NCBI GenBank assembly: GCA_900102235.1
Contig: FMVL01000006.1
Location: 1 to 64,000, forward strand
Origin: Lachnospiraceae bacterium XBB2008
GTDB lineage: Bacteria; Bacillota; Clostridia; Lachnospirales; Lachnospiraceae
DNA: 64,000 bases
Direction of reading: 5' to 3'
Position 1 is the stretch's first letter. Each line of letters opens with the position of its first letter. A program made the position numbers and the translations under genes. This document shows, piece by piece, positions 1 through 7,721 of the stretch. A model generated the notes under the pieces. That model was given only the letters and a program-made list of their open reading frames with translations. It did no database searches and was not told where the DNA came from.

Positions 1-29
1 GAAAGTTATTGTATCAATGAGGTTCTTAT

Positions 30-503
30 ATGAATTATTCATCACATTATGGGCCATATTATAGTAACCACTGCTGGAATTGTAAGGAACCCTTCAAAGC
101 TACGCTTCTGGACACATGTACGGCATGCGGGTGGGTGATCTGCAAAAAATGTGATTGTTGTACTTCGGCATGTAGATTTAATAAAAAGCATGATACTAAG
201 GAATATAAAGATTATGTGGCAGAACGTCACGCAGCTATTGCAGCTGACACAGTCAATTCGTTTGCCGGAAAAACTGCTCGTCTGGGGATAGGGCTTGCTA
301 AATGGGCGGCAGTTCTTGCTACCGCAACTGTTGAAACGGCTGTAAGAGCAGTTCCATACCTTATAAATCCTGAATCCGATACTACTAAGAAGATAGAAGA
401 TGCATTTGAGGGTACTAACGATAAGATCCAAAAAACCGCAGATGAGCTTGGGCTAAAAGCTGGAAAGGCAATTGATAAGATTCTTGGCAAGGACAGTTAT
501 TAA
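30..503 (+). CDS. Zinc-ribbon N-terminal protein of unknown function
   Basis: This gene encodes 157 residues that I do not recognise as a named family. The first 50 residues hold a dense set of cysteines (CWNC, CTAC, CKKCDCC, then another Cys), which looks like one or two zinc-binding ribbons. The remainder is helical, with a mildly hydrophobic stretch near residues 85-110 (alanine-, valine- and leucine-rich) that could sit on or in a membrane but is not a clear transmembrane helix. There is no signal peptide. The start ATG follows a short purine-rich site (TGAGG). It is the first gene in the window, so any upstream partner is unseen. Its 3' flank shares a sequence element with the 3' flank of the next gene. 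Confidence 0.7.
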   Translation: MNYSSHYGPYYSNHCWNCKEPFKATLLDTCTACGWVICKKCDCCTSACRFNKKHDTKEYKDYVAERHAAIAADTVNSFAGKTARLGIGLAKWAAVLATATVETAVRAVPYLINPESDTTKKIEDAFEGTNDKIQKTADELGLKAGKAIDKILGKDSY

Positions 504-548
504 GAAAGTATACCAATCATTAACATCACTTCTCATTCCAATTGCTAT

Positions 549-563
549 TACTGGTATACATCA
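549..563 (+). repeat. Direct repeat, copy 1 (3' flank of the zinc-ribbon gene)
   Basis: The 15-base word TACTGGTATACATCA here recurs exactly at 1563-1577. The similarity extends upstream as an imperfect GCTAY block. The two copies lie 46 and 72 bases after the stop codons of two consecutive genes, so they bracket the leucine-rich-repeat gene. Confidence 0.7.
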
Positions 564-630
564 ACCAAATATGCAAAACCTATCAGTAAACTATGAAATG
601 ATGGATTCTATGATTCAAGAGAGGTAGAAC

Positions 631-1491
631 ATGGGAAATAACCGTAAGAGAAAGCTTGTGATCGAGGAAGGAACTACTGAAATACAAATCGGGGAATACG
701 CCGACTATACGCAACTTGAGACGGTATGGATGCCGGACAGCATTGTCAATATTGGAAACCAAGCTTTTGAAAACTGTAGAAAGCTAAAGACAGTTCACCT
801 GTCCGCAAATCTTGAGCGGATAGGTCACTCGGCTTTTCGTGGGTGTGCCATTGAAGATATAGATATTCCAAATGGTGTTAAGATGATTGGAGAGTGGTCA
901 TTTGCGTTTAATCCACTCACAAAAGTCTATATACCCGACTCAGTGAATAGTCTTTGCGCATTTGCATTTTGGGAATGTAAAAATCTGAGAGAGGTTCGAC
1001 TGCCTAAATACGCTGGTTCGAAAATAGGCCTTGGAAACAGCTGCTTTTCCAGATGCAAGAATTTGGAAAAAGTAGAGTTTTCAAGCAGTTTTTATACTAT
1101 TGGGTCCGGAGCTTTTGATGGATGTGAAAAGATGAGAGATGTTGACCTTACAGAGGTGGAATTGATCAAGAAAAATGCTTTTAGTGGGTGTACATCATTA
1201 AGATGCGTTAGGCTTGACAAGATTCGCATAATTGAGGAGTTTGCCTTCGGGCATTGCACAGGGCTGGAGAAAGTAGAAATAAACAATCCTGAGTGTAAAG
1301 TCGACAAGTATGCATTTGAGTTTACTAAGTTCAAATCGGCGCCGATTGCTGCAAGCACAAGCGATTTGAAAAAGCCATCGGAGGTTACGCATTATAATAA
1401 CAACGAATACGATGATTATCACTGGTCTCCAAGCGACATAGCAGAATACTATGGATATGACAACGTTCAGGATTATTACGACAATCTGTAG
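631..1491 (+). CDS. BspA-type leucine-rich repeat protein (LRR_5)
   Basis: The 286-residue product is built from tandem repeats of about 23 residues with the LRR_5/BspA pattern (I-x-x-x-A-F-x-x-C-x-x-L-x-x-V-x-L-P), from about residue 15 to 235. Such repeats form a curved solenoid used for protein binding. I see no signal peptide, lipobox, wall anchor or transmembrane helix, so this copy is probably cytoplasmic, unlike the secreted BspA proteins. The C-terminal tail (about 240-286) is rich in Asn, Asp and Tyr. The start is supported by GAGAGGTAG upstream of the ATG. The partner is unknown. It is bracketed by the 15-base direct repeats at 549 and 1563. Confidence 0.85.
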   Translation: MGNNRKRKLVIEEGTTEIQIGEYADYTQLETVWMPDSIVNIGNQAFENCRKLKTVHLSANLERIGHSAFRGCAIEDIDIPNGVKMIGEWSFAFNPLTKVYIPDSVNSLCAFAFWECKNLREVRLPKYAGSKIGLGNSCFSRCKNLEKVEFSSSFYTIGSGAFDGCEKMRDVDLTEVELIKKNAFSGCTSLRCVRLDKIRIIEEFAFGHCTGLEKVEINNPECKVDKYAFEFTKFKSAPIAASTSDLKKPSEVTHYNNNEYDDYHWSPSDIAEYYGYDNVQDYYDNL

Positions 1492-1562
1492 CCGGATATT
1501 ACACTGTACTCCTGCTTTGACTTCTTTCAATTCCCGGTAGCATTATCTATTCAAAATGCTAC

Positions 1563-1577
1563 TACTGGTATACATCA
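1563..1577 (+). repeat. Direct repeat, copy 2 (3' flank of the LRR gene)
   Basis: Exact second copy of the 15-base word at 549-563, with a similar GCTAC block just upstream. The 365-base gap 1492-1856 contains, in order, this repeat, an intrinsic terminator (1681-1713) and an operator array in front of the Fic gene. I see no gene in it. Confidence 0.7.
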
Positions 1578-1680
1578 TCTGAAGAATTAATGATGCTTGG
1601 AATCATCTAAGGAAAGTAATGGAATTAGGCTCTTCTTTTTAGCGGGGGGTTCGACACGAAAGAAATCAAGTCCACGCATA

Positions 1681-1713
1681 AAAAACGGATCATACATTGT
1701 ATGGTCTGTTTTT
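1681..1713 (+). terminator. Intrinsic terminator, probably bidirectional
   Basis: AAAAACGGATCATAC and GTATGGTCTGTTTTT form a stem with two G-U pairs around a three-base loop, with an A-run on the 5' side and a T-run on the 3' side. It lies 190 bases after the LRR gene and just before the Fic operator array. Confidence 0.65.
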
Positions 1714-1812
1714 AATTACATCATTAATTATTCAATTGCATCATTTTGGTAATAATGATGCAATTAACATTGACTATGAGTATAATAAACGTTATTATTT
1801 AATTGCATCATT
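1714..1812. promoter_or_regulatory. Four-copy operator array upstream of the Fic gene
   Basis: The 12-mer AATTGCATCATT occurs at 1734-1745 and 1801-1812, in inverted orientation at 1754-1765 (AATGATGCAATT), and with one mismatch at 1714-1725 (AATTACATCATT). The two middle copies form a perfect inverted repeat with an 8-base gap. The region is AT-rich and holds the likely promoter; the last copy ends 44 bases before the ATG. The Fic protein ends in a winged helix, so autoregulation is a reasonable inference. Confidence 0.75.
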
Positions 1813-1856
1813 ATATACGCATATGAGTGAATTGATGTACTGATGAGGATATTGAA

Positions 1857-2915
1857 ATGAGAAATTTTGACTACGGTAAAAAATTGGAAAAACTACTGAC
1901 ACTAGAAATCGTGGCTTTGCTTACGCAGATCCATGAGTATAAAGGTGAACAGTCATTATTTATAGAAGCGAAGGCGGATACGCTTACAAAGCTTGTTGAG
2001 ATAGCGAAGATTCAGAGTACTGAAGCATCCAACAAGATTGAGGGTATCTATACTTCTGATGCGAGACTGAAAGCACTTGTTAAGGATAAGACTACGCCTA
2101 GGACAAGAAATGAGCGTGAGATTGCCGGATACAGGGATGTGCTTAATACAATCCATGAGAGTCATGATTATATCTCGATAAGACCGAATATGATCCTTCA
2201 GCTTCACAGAGATTTATATAAATTTGAAGGTTATGATATCGGCGGAAAATACAAAGCTGCCGACAATATCATCGAAGAGGAAGATGAACAGGGCAACAAG
2301 TTCGTAAGATTCAGACCGGTTCCTGCATGGGAAACGCCGGAGGCAATGGAGAACCTTTGCGATGAATTTGATAAAGCTCTCGGAACCGGAACAATAGACC
2401 CGCTTCTTTTGATACCGATGTTTATATTGGATTTCCTTTGTATTCATCCGTTTAATGACGGTAACGGACGAATGAGCAGACTACTTACTTTGCTTATGCT
2501 ATACAGAGCCGGATACATCGTTGGAAAATATATCAGTATCGAGCATCTGATTGAAAAGACCAAGAGTTCATACTATGAGAGCCTGCAGGAAAGCTCTCTT
2601 AACTGGCATGAGGAAGAAAATAGTTACGTTCCTTTTGTACAGTATATGCTTGGGGTTGTAGTGGCCGCATACAGAGATTTCTCTGACAGAGTAGAAACTA
2701 TGGTTACCAGTGGCCTTTCAAAGCCGGAGCGTGTAGCAGAACTGATCAAGAGCACTTACGGTGAGATCACGAAGTCACAAATCATGGAGAAATGCCCAGA
2801 CATCAGCCGCATAACAGTTGAAAGAGCACTGTCAGAACTTCTGTCATCGGAAAGCATTATAAAGATCGGTGGCGGCAGATATACAAAATATGTTTGGAAC
2901 AGAGACAAGGAATAA
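1857..2915 (+). CDS. Fic family protein with inhibitory helix and C-terminal winged helix
   Basis: The 352-residue protein is a Fic-domain enzyme, a family that usually transfers AMP from ATP to a hydroxyl side chain of a target protein. The catalytic motif HPFNDGNGR starts at residue 197. An N-terminal SNKIEG (residues 58-63) matches the inhibitory [ST]xxxE[GN] motif, which places it in the self-inhibited class II group. The last 65 residues or so (TKSQIMEKCPDISRITVERALSELL region, then a G-G-G-R-Y wing) form a winged helix, common in Fic proteins that bind their own promoter. No toxin or antitoxin partner gene is adjacent. Four copies of a 12-base motif lie directly upstream. Target and physiological role are unknown. 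Confidence 0.92.
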   Translation: MRNFDYGKKLEKLLTLEIVALLTQIHEYKGEQSLFIEAKADTLTKLVEIAKIQSTEASNKIEGIYTSDARLKALVKDKTTPRTRNEREIAGYRDVLNTIHESHDYISIRPNMILQLHRDLYKFEGYDIGGKYKAADNIIEEEDEQGNKFVRFRPVPAWETPEAMENLCDEFDKALGTGTIDPLLLIPMFILDFLCIHPFNDGNGRMSRLLTLLMLYRAGYIVGKYISIEHLIEKTKSSYYESLQESSLNWHEEENSYVPFVQYMLGVVVAAYRDFSDRVETMVTSGLSKPERVAELIKSTYGEITKSQIMEKCPDISRITVERALSELLSSESIIKIGGGRYTKYVWNRDKE

Positions 2916-2974
2916 AGGATCCGGAAGACTATAGAAAGCATAAATGATAACGCGATAGCGGCGTGAGGGAAAAT

Positions 2975-3850
2975 ATGGAACTGATCAGTGATTACATGCG
3001 GGACGATTCCCGCCGTCATATGTTGAACGAATTAGCCGGAAAAACATTTGGAATCGATTTTGAAAGCTGGGTCACACAGGGATATTTTGAGGGAGATTAT
3101 ATCCCGTATTCTTTTGTGGATGAGGGAAGGATCGTATCCAATGTGTCTGCCAATCGAATGAAGTTTATGCAAAACGGTTCCATGAAATACTATGTACAGC
3201 TGGGAACCGTTATGACTGATGAAAACTATCGAAAGCAAGGCCTCGCGGCGAAACTGATGAAACATGTCATAGAAGAATACGAACAGGAATGTGATGGTAT
3301 TTACCTGTTCGGTGATCTGAGCGCACTGGAATTCTATCGGAAGATGGGATTTGAGGTTGAAGATCAGTACAGATATCATGTAAAAGATGAGTTCTGTCAT
3401 TTTGATAAAACAAAAGACAGATTCATGCCTGTAAAAGATATGGATGATGAGATCAGGAAGAGTTACCTCGAGCTTGTCCGAAACAGTGCATATCATTCTT
3501 CTTTTGAGCAGATCAATAAGTATGGCTTACAGATGTTTTATACTGCCGGTCTTGATAATGTGTTTTACGCGGATGATATAAAGTGTTTTATCGTGCTGGA
3601 GCAGGAAGAGTGCGCAGTATTGCAATCGGTATTATGCAGGGAAAAAGTCGCACTCGCTGATGTAGTGAGGCGCATTGATACGGTGGATCATAAATGCAGA
3701 TTGGGATTTACTCCTCTTGATGAAGATGTGAAAATATGCATTTCCGAAGTGTATGATGGCGGGGATGACTACAGACTTTTTTACAGAGGAGAAGAACTTA
3801 AATCCATAGAACAGGATAAATTATATTTTCCGGATCTGTCACACGCATAA
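2975..3850 (+). CDS. GNAT family N-acetyltransferase
   Basis: The product (291 residues from this start) has a GNAT acetyl-CoA binding core in its N-terminal half: a beta strand with VQLGTVMTDENYRKQGLAAKL (the Q/R-x-x-G-x-A pyrophosphate loop), then helix and ALEFYRKMGFE. The C-terminal half, about residues 145-290, is an additional domain of the kind seen in two-lobed GNAT proteins. I prefer the ATG at 2975 because GAGGG lies five bases before it; an in-frame GTG at 2963 overlaps that site. It follows the Fic gene by 59 bases and may be cotranscribed. The acetyl acceptor cannot be predicted. Confidence 0.82.
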   Translation: MELISDYMRDDSRRHMLNELAGKTFGIDFESWVTQGYFEGDYIPYSFVDEGRIVSNVSANRMKFMQNGSMKYYVQLGTVMTDENYRKQGLAAKLMKHVIEEYEQECDGIYLFGDLSALEFYRKMGFEVEDQYRYHVKDEFCHFDKTKDRFMPVKDMDDEIRKSYLELVRNSAYHSSFEQINKYGLQMFYTAGLDNVFYADDIKCFIVLEQEECAVLQSVLCREKVALADVVRRIDTVDHKCRLGFTPLDEDVKICISEVYDGGDDYRLFYRGEELKSIEQDKLYFPDLSHA

Positions 3851-3879
3851 ATCCACTGAAAAAAACGGAGGAACAGAAC

Positions 3880-4566
3880 ATGAAGATTCTTGTATTGAAC
3901 GGCAGTCCCAAGAAAAAGAGCGACACCTTCCGGCTGACGGACGCCTTTTTGAAAGGCTTGAACCGCGATGGCGAGCATGAGGTACATATCGTCAACGTGA
4001 TCGACCAAAAGATCGCGCCCTGTCATGGCTGCTTTGGCTGCTGGCAGCGGGGAGACGGCCACTGCGTAATCCCGGATGACCAGAACGAAATTCTGGATGT
4101 ATACCGGGACGCTGACGTGATCATCTGGAGCTTTCCGCTGTACTGCTACGGCATGCCCTCCCACCTGAAAGCGGTACTTGACCGCACTATTCCGCTGGTC
4201 AAAATGAAGATGGTGCAGCAAACGGACGGTACTGTGCAGCACGAAGCACTGGTGGATTTTTCACGCATCCACACGGTGGTGATCTGCGGCTGCGGCTTCC
4301 CTCACTGGGAAGGGAATTTTGACGGTCTCAAACAAATGTGCAAAACCTGTTTTGGCAATCCGGAGATGATCTGCGTGCCCGAAACGCCTATGCTGAACGT
4401 GCCGGCTGCGGCTGTCGTGGCCGATCCGCTGCTTAAGCGGTTTGAGGAGGCCGGAGCGGAATACGCAGCGAATCTGTGTCTCTCTGCTGAAACAGTGGCG
4501 GCCCTGGAAACTCCCATGATTTCCGCGGAAGATTACATCCGGAATGTGAATGGGGATTTGAGTTAA
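3880..4566 (+). CDS. Flavodoxin-fold NAD(P)H-dependent FMN reductase
   Basis: The 228-residue product has the N-terminal flavodoxin-like phosphate loop (LVLNGSPKKKSDT) and the CHGCFGCW segment after the first repeat, typical of clostridial multimeric flavodoxin / iron-sulfur flavoprotein-like reductases (NADPH-dependent FMN reductase family). The segment WSFPLYCYGMPSHLKAVLDR is the second FMN-binding loop. These cytoplasmic proteins move electrons between NAD(P)H, FMN and small acceptors; the acceptor here is unknown. A strong GGAGG precedes the ATG. Base composition is visibly more GC-rich than in the flanking genes, so the gene may have a separate origin. It ends just before the 33-bp tandem repeats. 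Confidence 0.85.
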   Translation: MKILVLNGSPKKKSDTFRLTDAFLKGLNRDGEHEVHIVNVIDQKIAPCHGCFGCWQRGDGHCVIPDDQNEILDVYRDADVIIWSFPLYCYGMPSHLKAVLDRTIPLVKMKMVQQTDGTVQHEALVDFSRIHTVVICGCGFPHWEGNFDGLKQMCKTCFGNPEMICVPETPMLNVPAAAVVADPLLKRFEEAGAEYAANLCLSAETVAALETPMISAEDYIRNVNGDLS

Positions 4567-4580
4567 AATCTCGCATCGAA

Positions 4581-4663
4581 CGAACGGGGATTTGCGCAAG
4601 ATTCGCGTTTACGCGAACGGGGATTTGCGCAAGATTCGCATTTACACGAACGGGGATTTGCGT
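4581..4663 (+). repeat. Tandem 33-bp repeats, about 2.5 units, merging into a promoter
   Basis: Units begin with CGAACGGGGATTTGCG at 4581, 4614 and 4647, exactly 33 bases apart. The first two continue with CAAGATTCGCRTTTACR; the third breaks off into a -10 element. Each complete unit ends in a TTTACR word, and the second of these serves as the -35 of the promoter at 4641. The arrangement suggests operator copies grown by duplication in front of the ATPase gene. Confidence 0.85.
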
Positions 4664-4669
4664 TATACT
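4641..4669 (+). promoter_or_regulatory. Sigma-A promoter embedded in the 33-bp repeats
   Basis: TTTACA (4641-4646), a 17-base spacer and TATACT (4664-4669) fit a housekeeping promoter. The -35 belongs to the end of repeat unit 2 and the spacer is the start of unit 3. The predicted start is about 18 bases before the ATPase ATG, leaving room for the AAAGGCGG ribosome site. Confidence 0.65.
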
Positions 4670-4693
4670 CTCTTTTGAAAGGCGGTTTTAAGC

Positions 4694-6034
4694 ATGGGAA
4701 AACCCGTATTTGAAAGAAAAATCTATAACGAGATTCTTGAGTGGAAAGAAAATCGAAGTGATAAATACGCTTTGCTGATCAGGGGAGCAAGACGAGTCGG
4801 TAAATCCACGATAGCGGAAGAATTCGCAAAAAGAGAGTTTAAATCATATATCATGATTGATTTTGCTCACACCAGTAAGGCAATCAAAGACTTATTTGAT
4901 GATACTTATGATCTGGATTTTTTCTTTTTACAGTTGCAGCAGTTGACCGGAACCAGATTATACGAGAATGAGTCGGTGATCATTTTTGATGAAGTTCAAT
5001 TGCTTCCTAAGGCAAGGCAGGCGATCAAATACCTTGTTGCTGACGGTAGATATAAGTATATCGAAACAGGATCGCTCATATCGATCAAGAAGAACACGAA
5101 GGATATTTTAATTCCGAGCGAAGAACATAAAATATCTATGTATCCTATGGATTTTGAGGAGTTCCTGTGGGCGATAGGCGACAGGGTTTCTGCCGGGACG
5201 ATCAAAGTGCTTTTGGAAAACAAGAGACCGGCGGGAAATGCGATCCACAGGAATCTGATGCGGACGTTCAGGTTGTATATGTTGATCGGAGGAATGCCGC
5301 AGGCTATAGAGACATATTTAGAGCAGAATAATCTGCAAGCTGTAGATGAGACCAAAAGAGATATAGTCGATCTTTACGAAGAGGATTTTACTAAGATTGA
5401 TGCCTCCGGCCTGGCCGGAGACATATATGATGCAATACCTGCAAATCTGAGCGGTAATGCATCGCGGTATGTATTATCAAGTGCGAGAGAAGGAACACGT
5501 TCAGGACAGGTCCATGATCTGTTGCCGGATATGCTTTCTTCCTTCACGGTTAATATTGCATACCATGCAAATAATCCCGGAGTCGGAATGGCCTTGGAAA
5601 AAGATACGGGCAGATATAAATTGTTTACATCCGATGTCGGATTATTTGTGACGCTTGCGTTCCGGGACAAGAATTATACCGAGAATACGATATATAATAA
5701 GTTGCTTTCGAATAAACTGGAAGCCAATTTAGGTTATGTCTATGAAAATGTCGTTGCTCAGATGCTTGTCGCAAAGGGGAATAACCTATTCTATTACACG
5801 ATGGAGAGTGATTCCTCTAATCATTTGTATGAGATAGACTTTCTGACATCTGTGGGAAACAAGATATGTCCTATAGAGGTGAAGTCGGGAAATTATCGGG
5901 GCCATAAGTCTCTCAATATGTTTTGTGAAAAGTATAGTAGCCGAATAGGTGAAAAATATGTTGTTCATACGAAAGATTACAAGTGTGAGAATGGTATTAC
6001 CTATATTCCTATATATATGGTGCCGTTTCTATAG
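4694..6034 (+). CDS. AAA ATPase with C-terminal DUF4143-type domain
   Basis: The 446-residue protein has a Walker A GARRVGKST (residues 31-39), a Walker B VIIFDEVQ near residue 95, and the C-terminal DUF4143 region with FLTSVGNKICPIEVKSG, a nuclease-like E-V-K motif typical of this family. The family is very common in gut Clostridia and Bacteroidetes, often as multiple copies per genome, and its function is not settled. No partner gene is adjacent. The 33-bp repeats and promoter directly upstream belong to this gene. Confidence 0.9.
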   Translation: MGKPVFERKIYNEILEWKENRSDKYALLIRGARRVGKSTIAEEFAKREFKSYIMIDFAHTSKAIKDLFDDTYDLDFFFLQLQQLTGTRLYENESVIIFDEVQLLPKARQAIKYLVADGRYKYIETGSLISIKKNTKDILIPSEEHKISMYPMDFEEFLWAIGDRVSAGTIKVLLENKRPAGNAIHRNLMRTFRLYMLIGGMPQAIETYLEQNNLQAVDETKRDIVDLYEEDFTKIDASGLAGDIYDAIPANLSGNASRYVLSSAREGTRSGQVHDLLPDMLSSFTVNIAYHANNPGVGMALEKDTGRYKLFTSDVGLFVTLAFRDKNYTENTIYNKLLSNKLEANLGYVYENVVAQMLVAKGNNLFYYTMESDSSNHLYEIDFLTSVGNKICPIEVKSGNYRGHKSLNMFCEKYSSRIGEKYVVHTKDYKCENGITYIPIYMVPFL

Positions 6035-6132
6035 TCTTGATTATCGGATCACGCTGGTATAGTCTCATATTCTTCAGGCATGAACACAAATAATTACATG
6101 ACATCAGGAAGTATTATCACAGGAGGAATCAG

Positions 6133-6948
6133 ATGAACAACAAAACAAGGACACATTCATTGTGTGAAAAGATGCCTTATATCGCAATCATACTAAGCAT
6201 GGTCATTCCTATGATCCTTTTGGGAATAGGAGGATCATTATGTGAGAAGATTTCAAGTGATGCCGGAAATATAGGCTTGTGTATTATTGCGGTAATAGTG
6301 ATGCTTGTTTTCTGGCGCTGGTTTTCGCCGGAATTTAAAGGATTCGTTAAAACCGGGTGTCCGGCAAAGGATATATGCATCATAATGATCCCCCTGGGAC
6401 TTCTTGAAATCTTTACTCTGATCGAGCCTTTGTTCCTGCAGCGTCCGTTTTACTTTAATCCATCTCTAAGTGCGGTTTTTATGGGGCTTGCTGCCGGATT
6501 CGGAGAAGAGACGATGTTCAGGATATTGTCCCTGGCTATTGTCATGAGATATGTTAAGAAAGAAAAGAGATTCGCTGTAATGATCATCCTTGCTGTGATA
6601 TTCGGACTTTCCCATGCGGGAAATGTGACACAGGGTGCAGACCCGCTTATGACAGTCGCTCAGGTGATCCATTCAACATTTATGGCATTGTTGTTAACCT
6701 ATTTGTACTTAGAAACCGGCAGTGCAGTATTTCCCATATTCGCACACGGATTGCATGATTACATCTCTTTTACAACAGATCCGTCACTTTCCGAGTCTGG
6801 AATCATTACGCAGCAGTATGGAACGGGACAGCTGGTGTATGAACTTGTTCTGGCAGTGATCATCGGTGTCGCTTCGCTCTGGCTGCTCAAAAAAAATAAA
6901 CCTGTCAAAGCAAATGAACTGTGGAACGATAAATGGTCGATTATCTGA
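6133..6948 (+). CDS. CPBP family intramembrane metalloprotease
   Basis: This is a 271-residue multi-pass membrane protein (about eight hydrophobic helices). It carries the CPBP/Abi (CAAX protease-like) signature: EETMFR (EExxxR), FGLSHAGN (FxxxH) and HGLHD near the C terminus, which hold the Glu and His residues of the active site. Relatives include the eukaryotic CAAX protease Rce1 and bacteriocin self-immunity proteins; the substrate here is unknown. An AGGAGG lies before the ATG. It is followed after 14 bases by a second intramembrane protease gene, so the two are probably one operon. Confidence 0.88.
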   Translation: MNNKTRTHSLCEKMPYIAIILSMVIPMILLGIGGSLCEKISSDAGNIGLCIIAVIVMLVFWRWFSPEFKGFVKTGCPAKDICIIMIPLGLLEIFTLIEPLFLQRPFYFNPSLSAVFMGLAAGFGEETMFRILSLAIVMRYVKKEKRFAVMIILAVIFGLSHAGNVTQGADPLMTVAQVIHSTFMALLLTYLYLETGSAVFPIFAHGLHDYISFTTDPSLSESGIITQQYGTGQLVYELVLAVIIGVASLWLLKKNKPVKANELWNDKWSII

Positions 6949-6962
6949 AGAGGAGGTAAAAC

Positions 6963-7721
6963 ATGCCGTTTACATTTATTTATTCCGTCATAGTAATAGT
7001 TGTTCTGGGCTTTTTGTACAAAAAGCTGATCGATTGGGAATCTCCTCTTAAGATATCAAGAGCACAGGCAATTCTACCGGTAGGTCTTGGCATTTTATCC
7101 TTGCCGCTTTCTTTTGCTATTTTCTTGTTCATCGGATATACATGTAAAAATGTTTTTGGATTTTCAATTGGAGACGGACCGCTTCTTTTAGCCAGTTTCA
7201 CCTCGGCTTTGCTGGCAGCTGCCGTGAATGAAGAGCTGGCAAAACTGATAATGATCCTGATAGTGATCATTATTTTCAGAAAAAACATAAAAAATGTCTA
7301 TGAGTACATTTTGATAGGTGGAGCGGTTGGTTTTGGTTTTACCATCGTAGAAGAATACGTATACGGTTCCGGGATTGCTTCCATGATCTTGCGCGTGGTG
7401 ACCGTAACCTTTCATATGATGCTTGGATTTGCCATGGGAAGGCATCTCGGACTGGCAAGGTATAACAAGGTTACAGGCAAGGGATCGGTATGGAAGGAAT
7501 ATCTTCTTGCCTATTTTGTTCCTGTGGCTGTTCACACGATCTATGATACCTTAGCTGTAAATAAGCTGATAACTGCCGGAGATGAAGTGATGCAGGTCTT
7601 TGGTATGATCATGGTTGTCGTAGCGATAGCGCTCGCGTTTGCGCTTCAACTGTATGTATTTAAGAGACTGAAGAAGAATGCGGGAACACTGATCGATCTT
7701 TCATTTCTTCAAAACAGCTGA
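6963..7721 (+). CDS. PrsW-like intramembrane metalloprotease
   Basis: The 252-residue membrane protein has about seven or eight hydrophobic helices and the four PrsW-family motifs: NEELAKL (EExxK), IVEEYVY, FHMMLGFAMG (HxxxG) and VAVHTIYD (HxxxD). PrsW in Bacillus starts cleavage of the anti-sigma factor RsiW, so this protein may cut a membrane anti-sigma or another single-pass protein; no such substrate is adjacent. A strong AGGAGG overlaps the end of the CPBP gene. The 3' end overlaps the convergent GH31 gene by 21 bases. Confidence 0.85.
   Translation: MPFTFIYSVIVIVVLGFLYKKLIDWESPLKISRAQAILPVGLGILSLPLSFAIFLFIGYTCKNVFGFSIGDGPLLLASFTSALLAAAVNEELAKLIMILIVIIIFRKNIKNVYEYILIGGAVGFGFTIVEEYVYGSGIASMILRVVTVTFHMMLGFAMGRHLGLARYNKVTGKGSVWKEYLLAYFVPVAVHTIYDTLAVNKLITAGDEVMQVFGMIMVVVAIALAFALQLYVFKRLKKNAGTLIDLSFLQNS

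Noticed and set aside
4581-4663. 33-bp tandem repeats considered as a CRISPR array
   Set aside because: The units are contiguous without spacers, there are fewer than three, and no cas gene is near.
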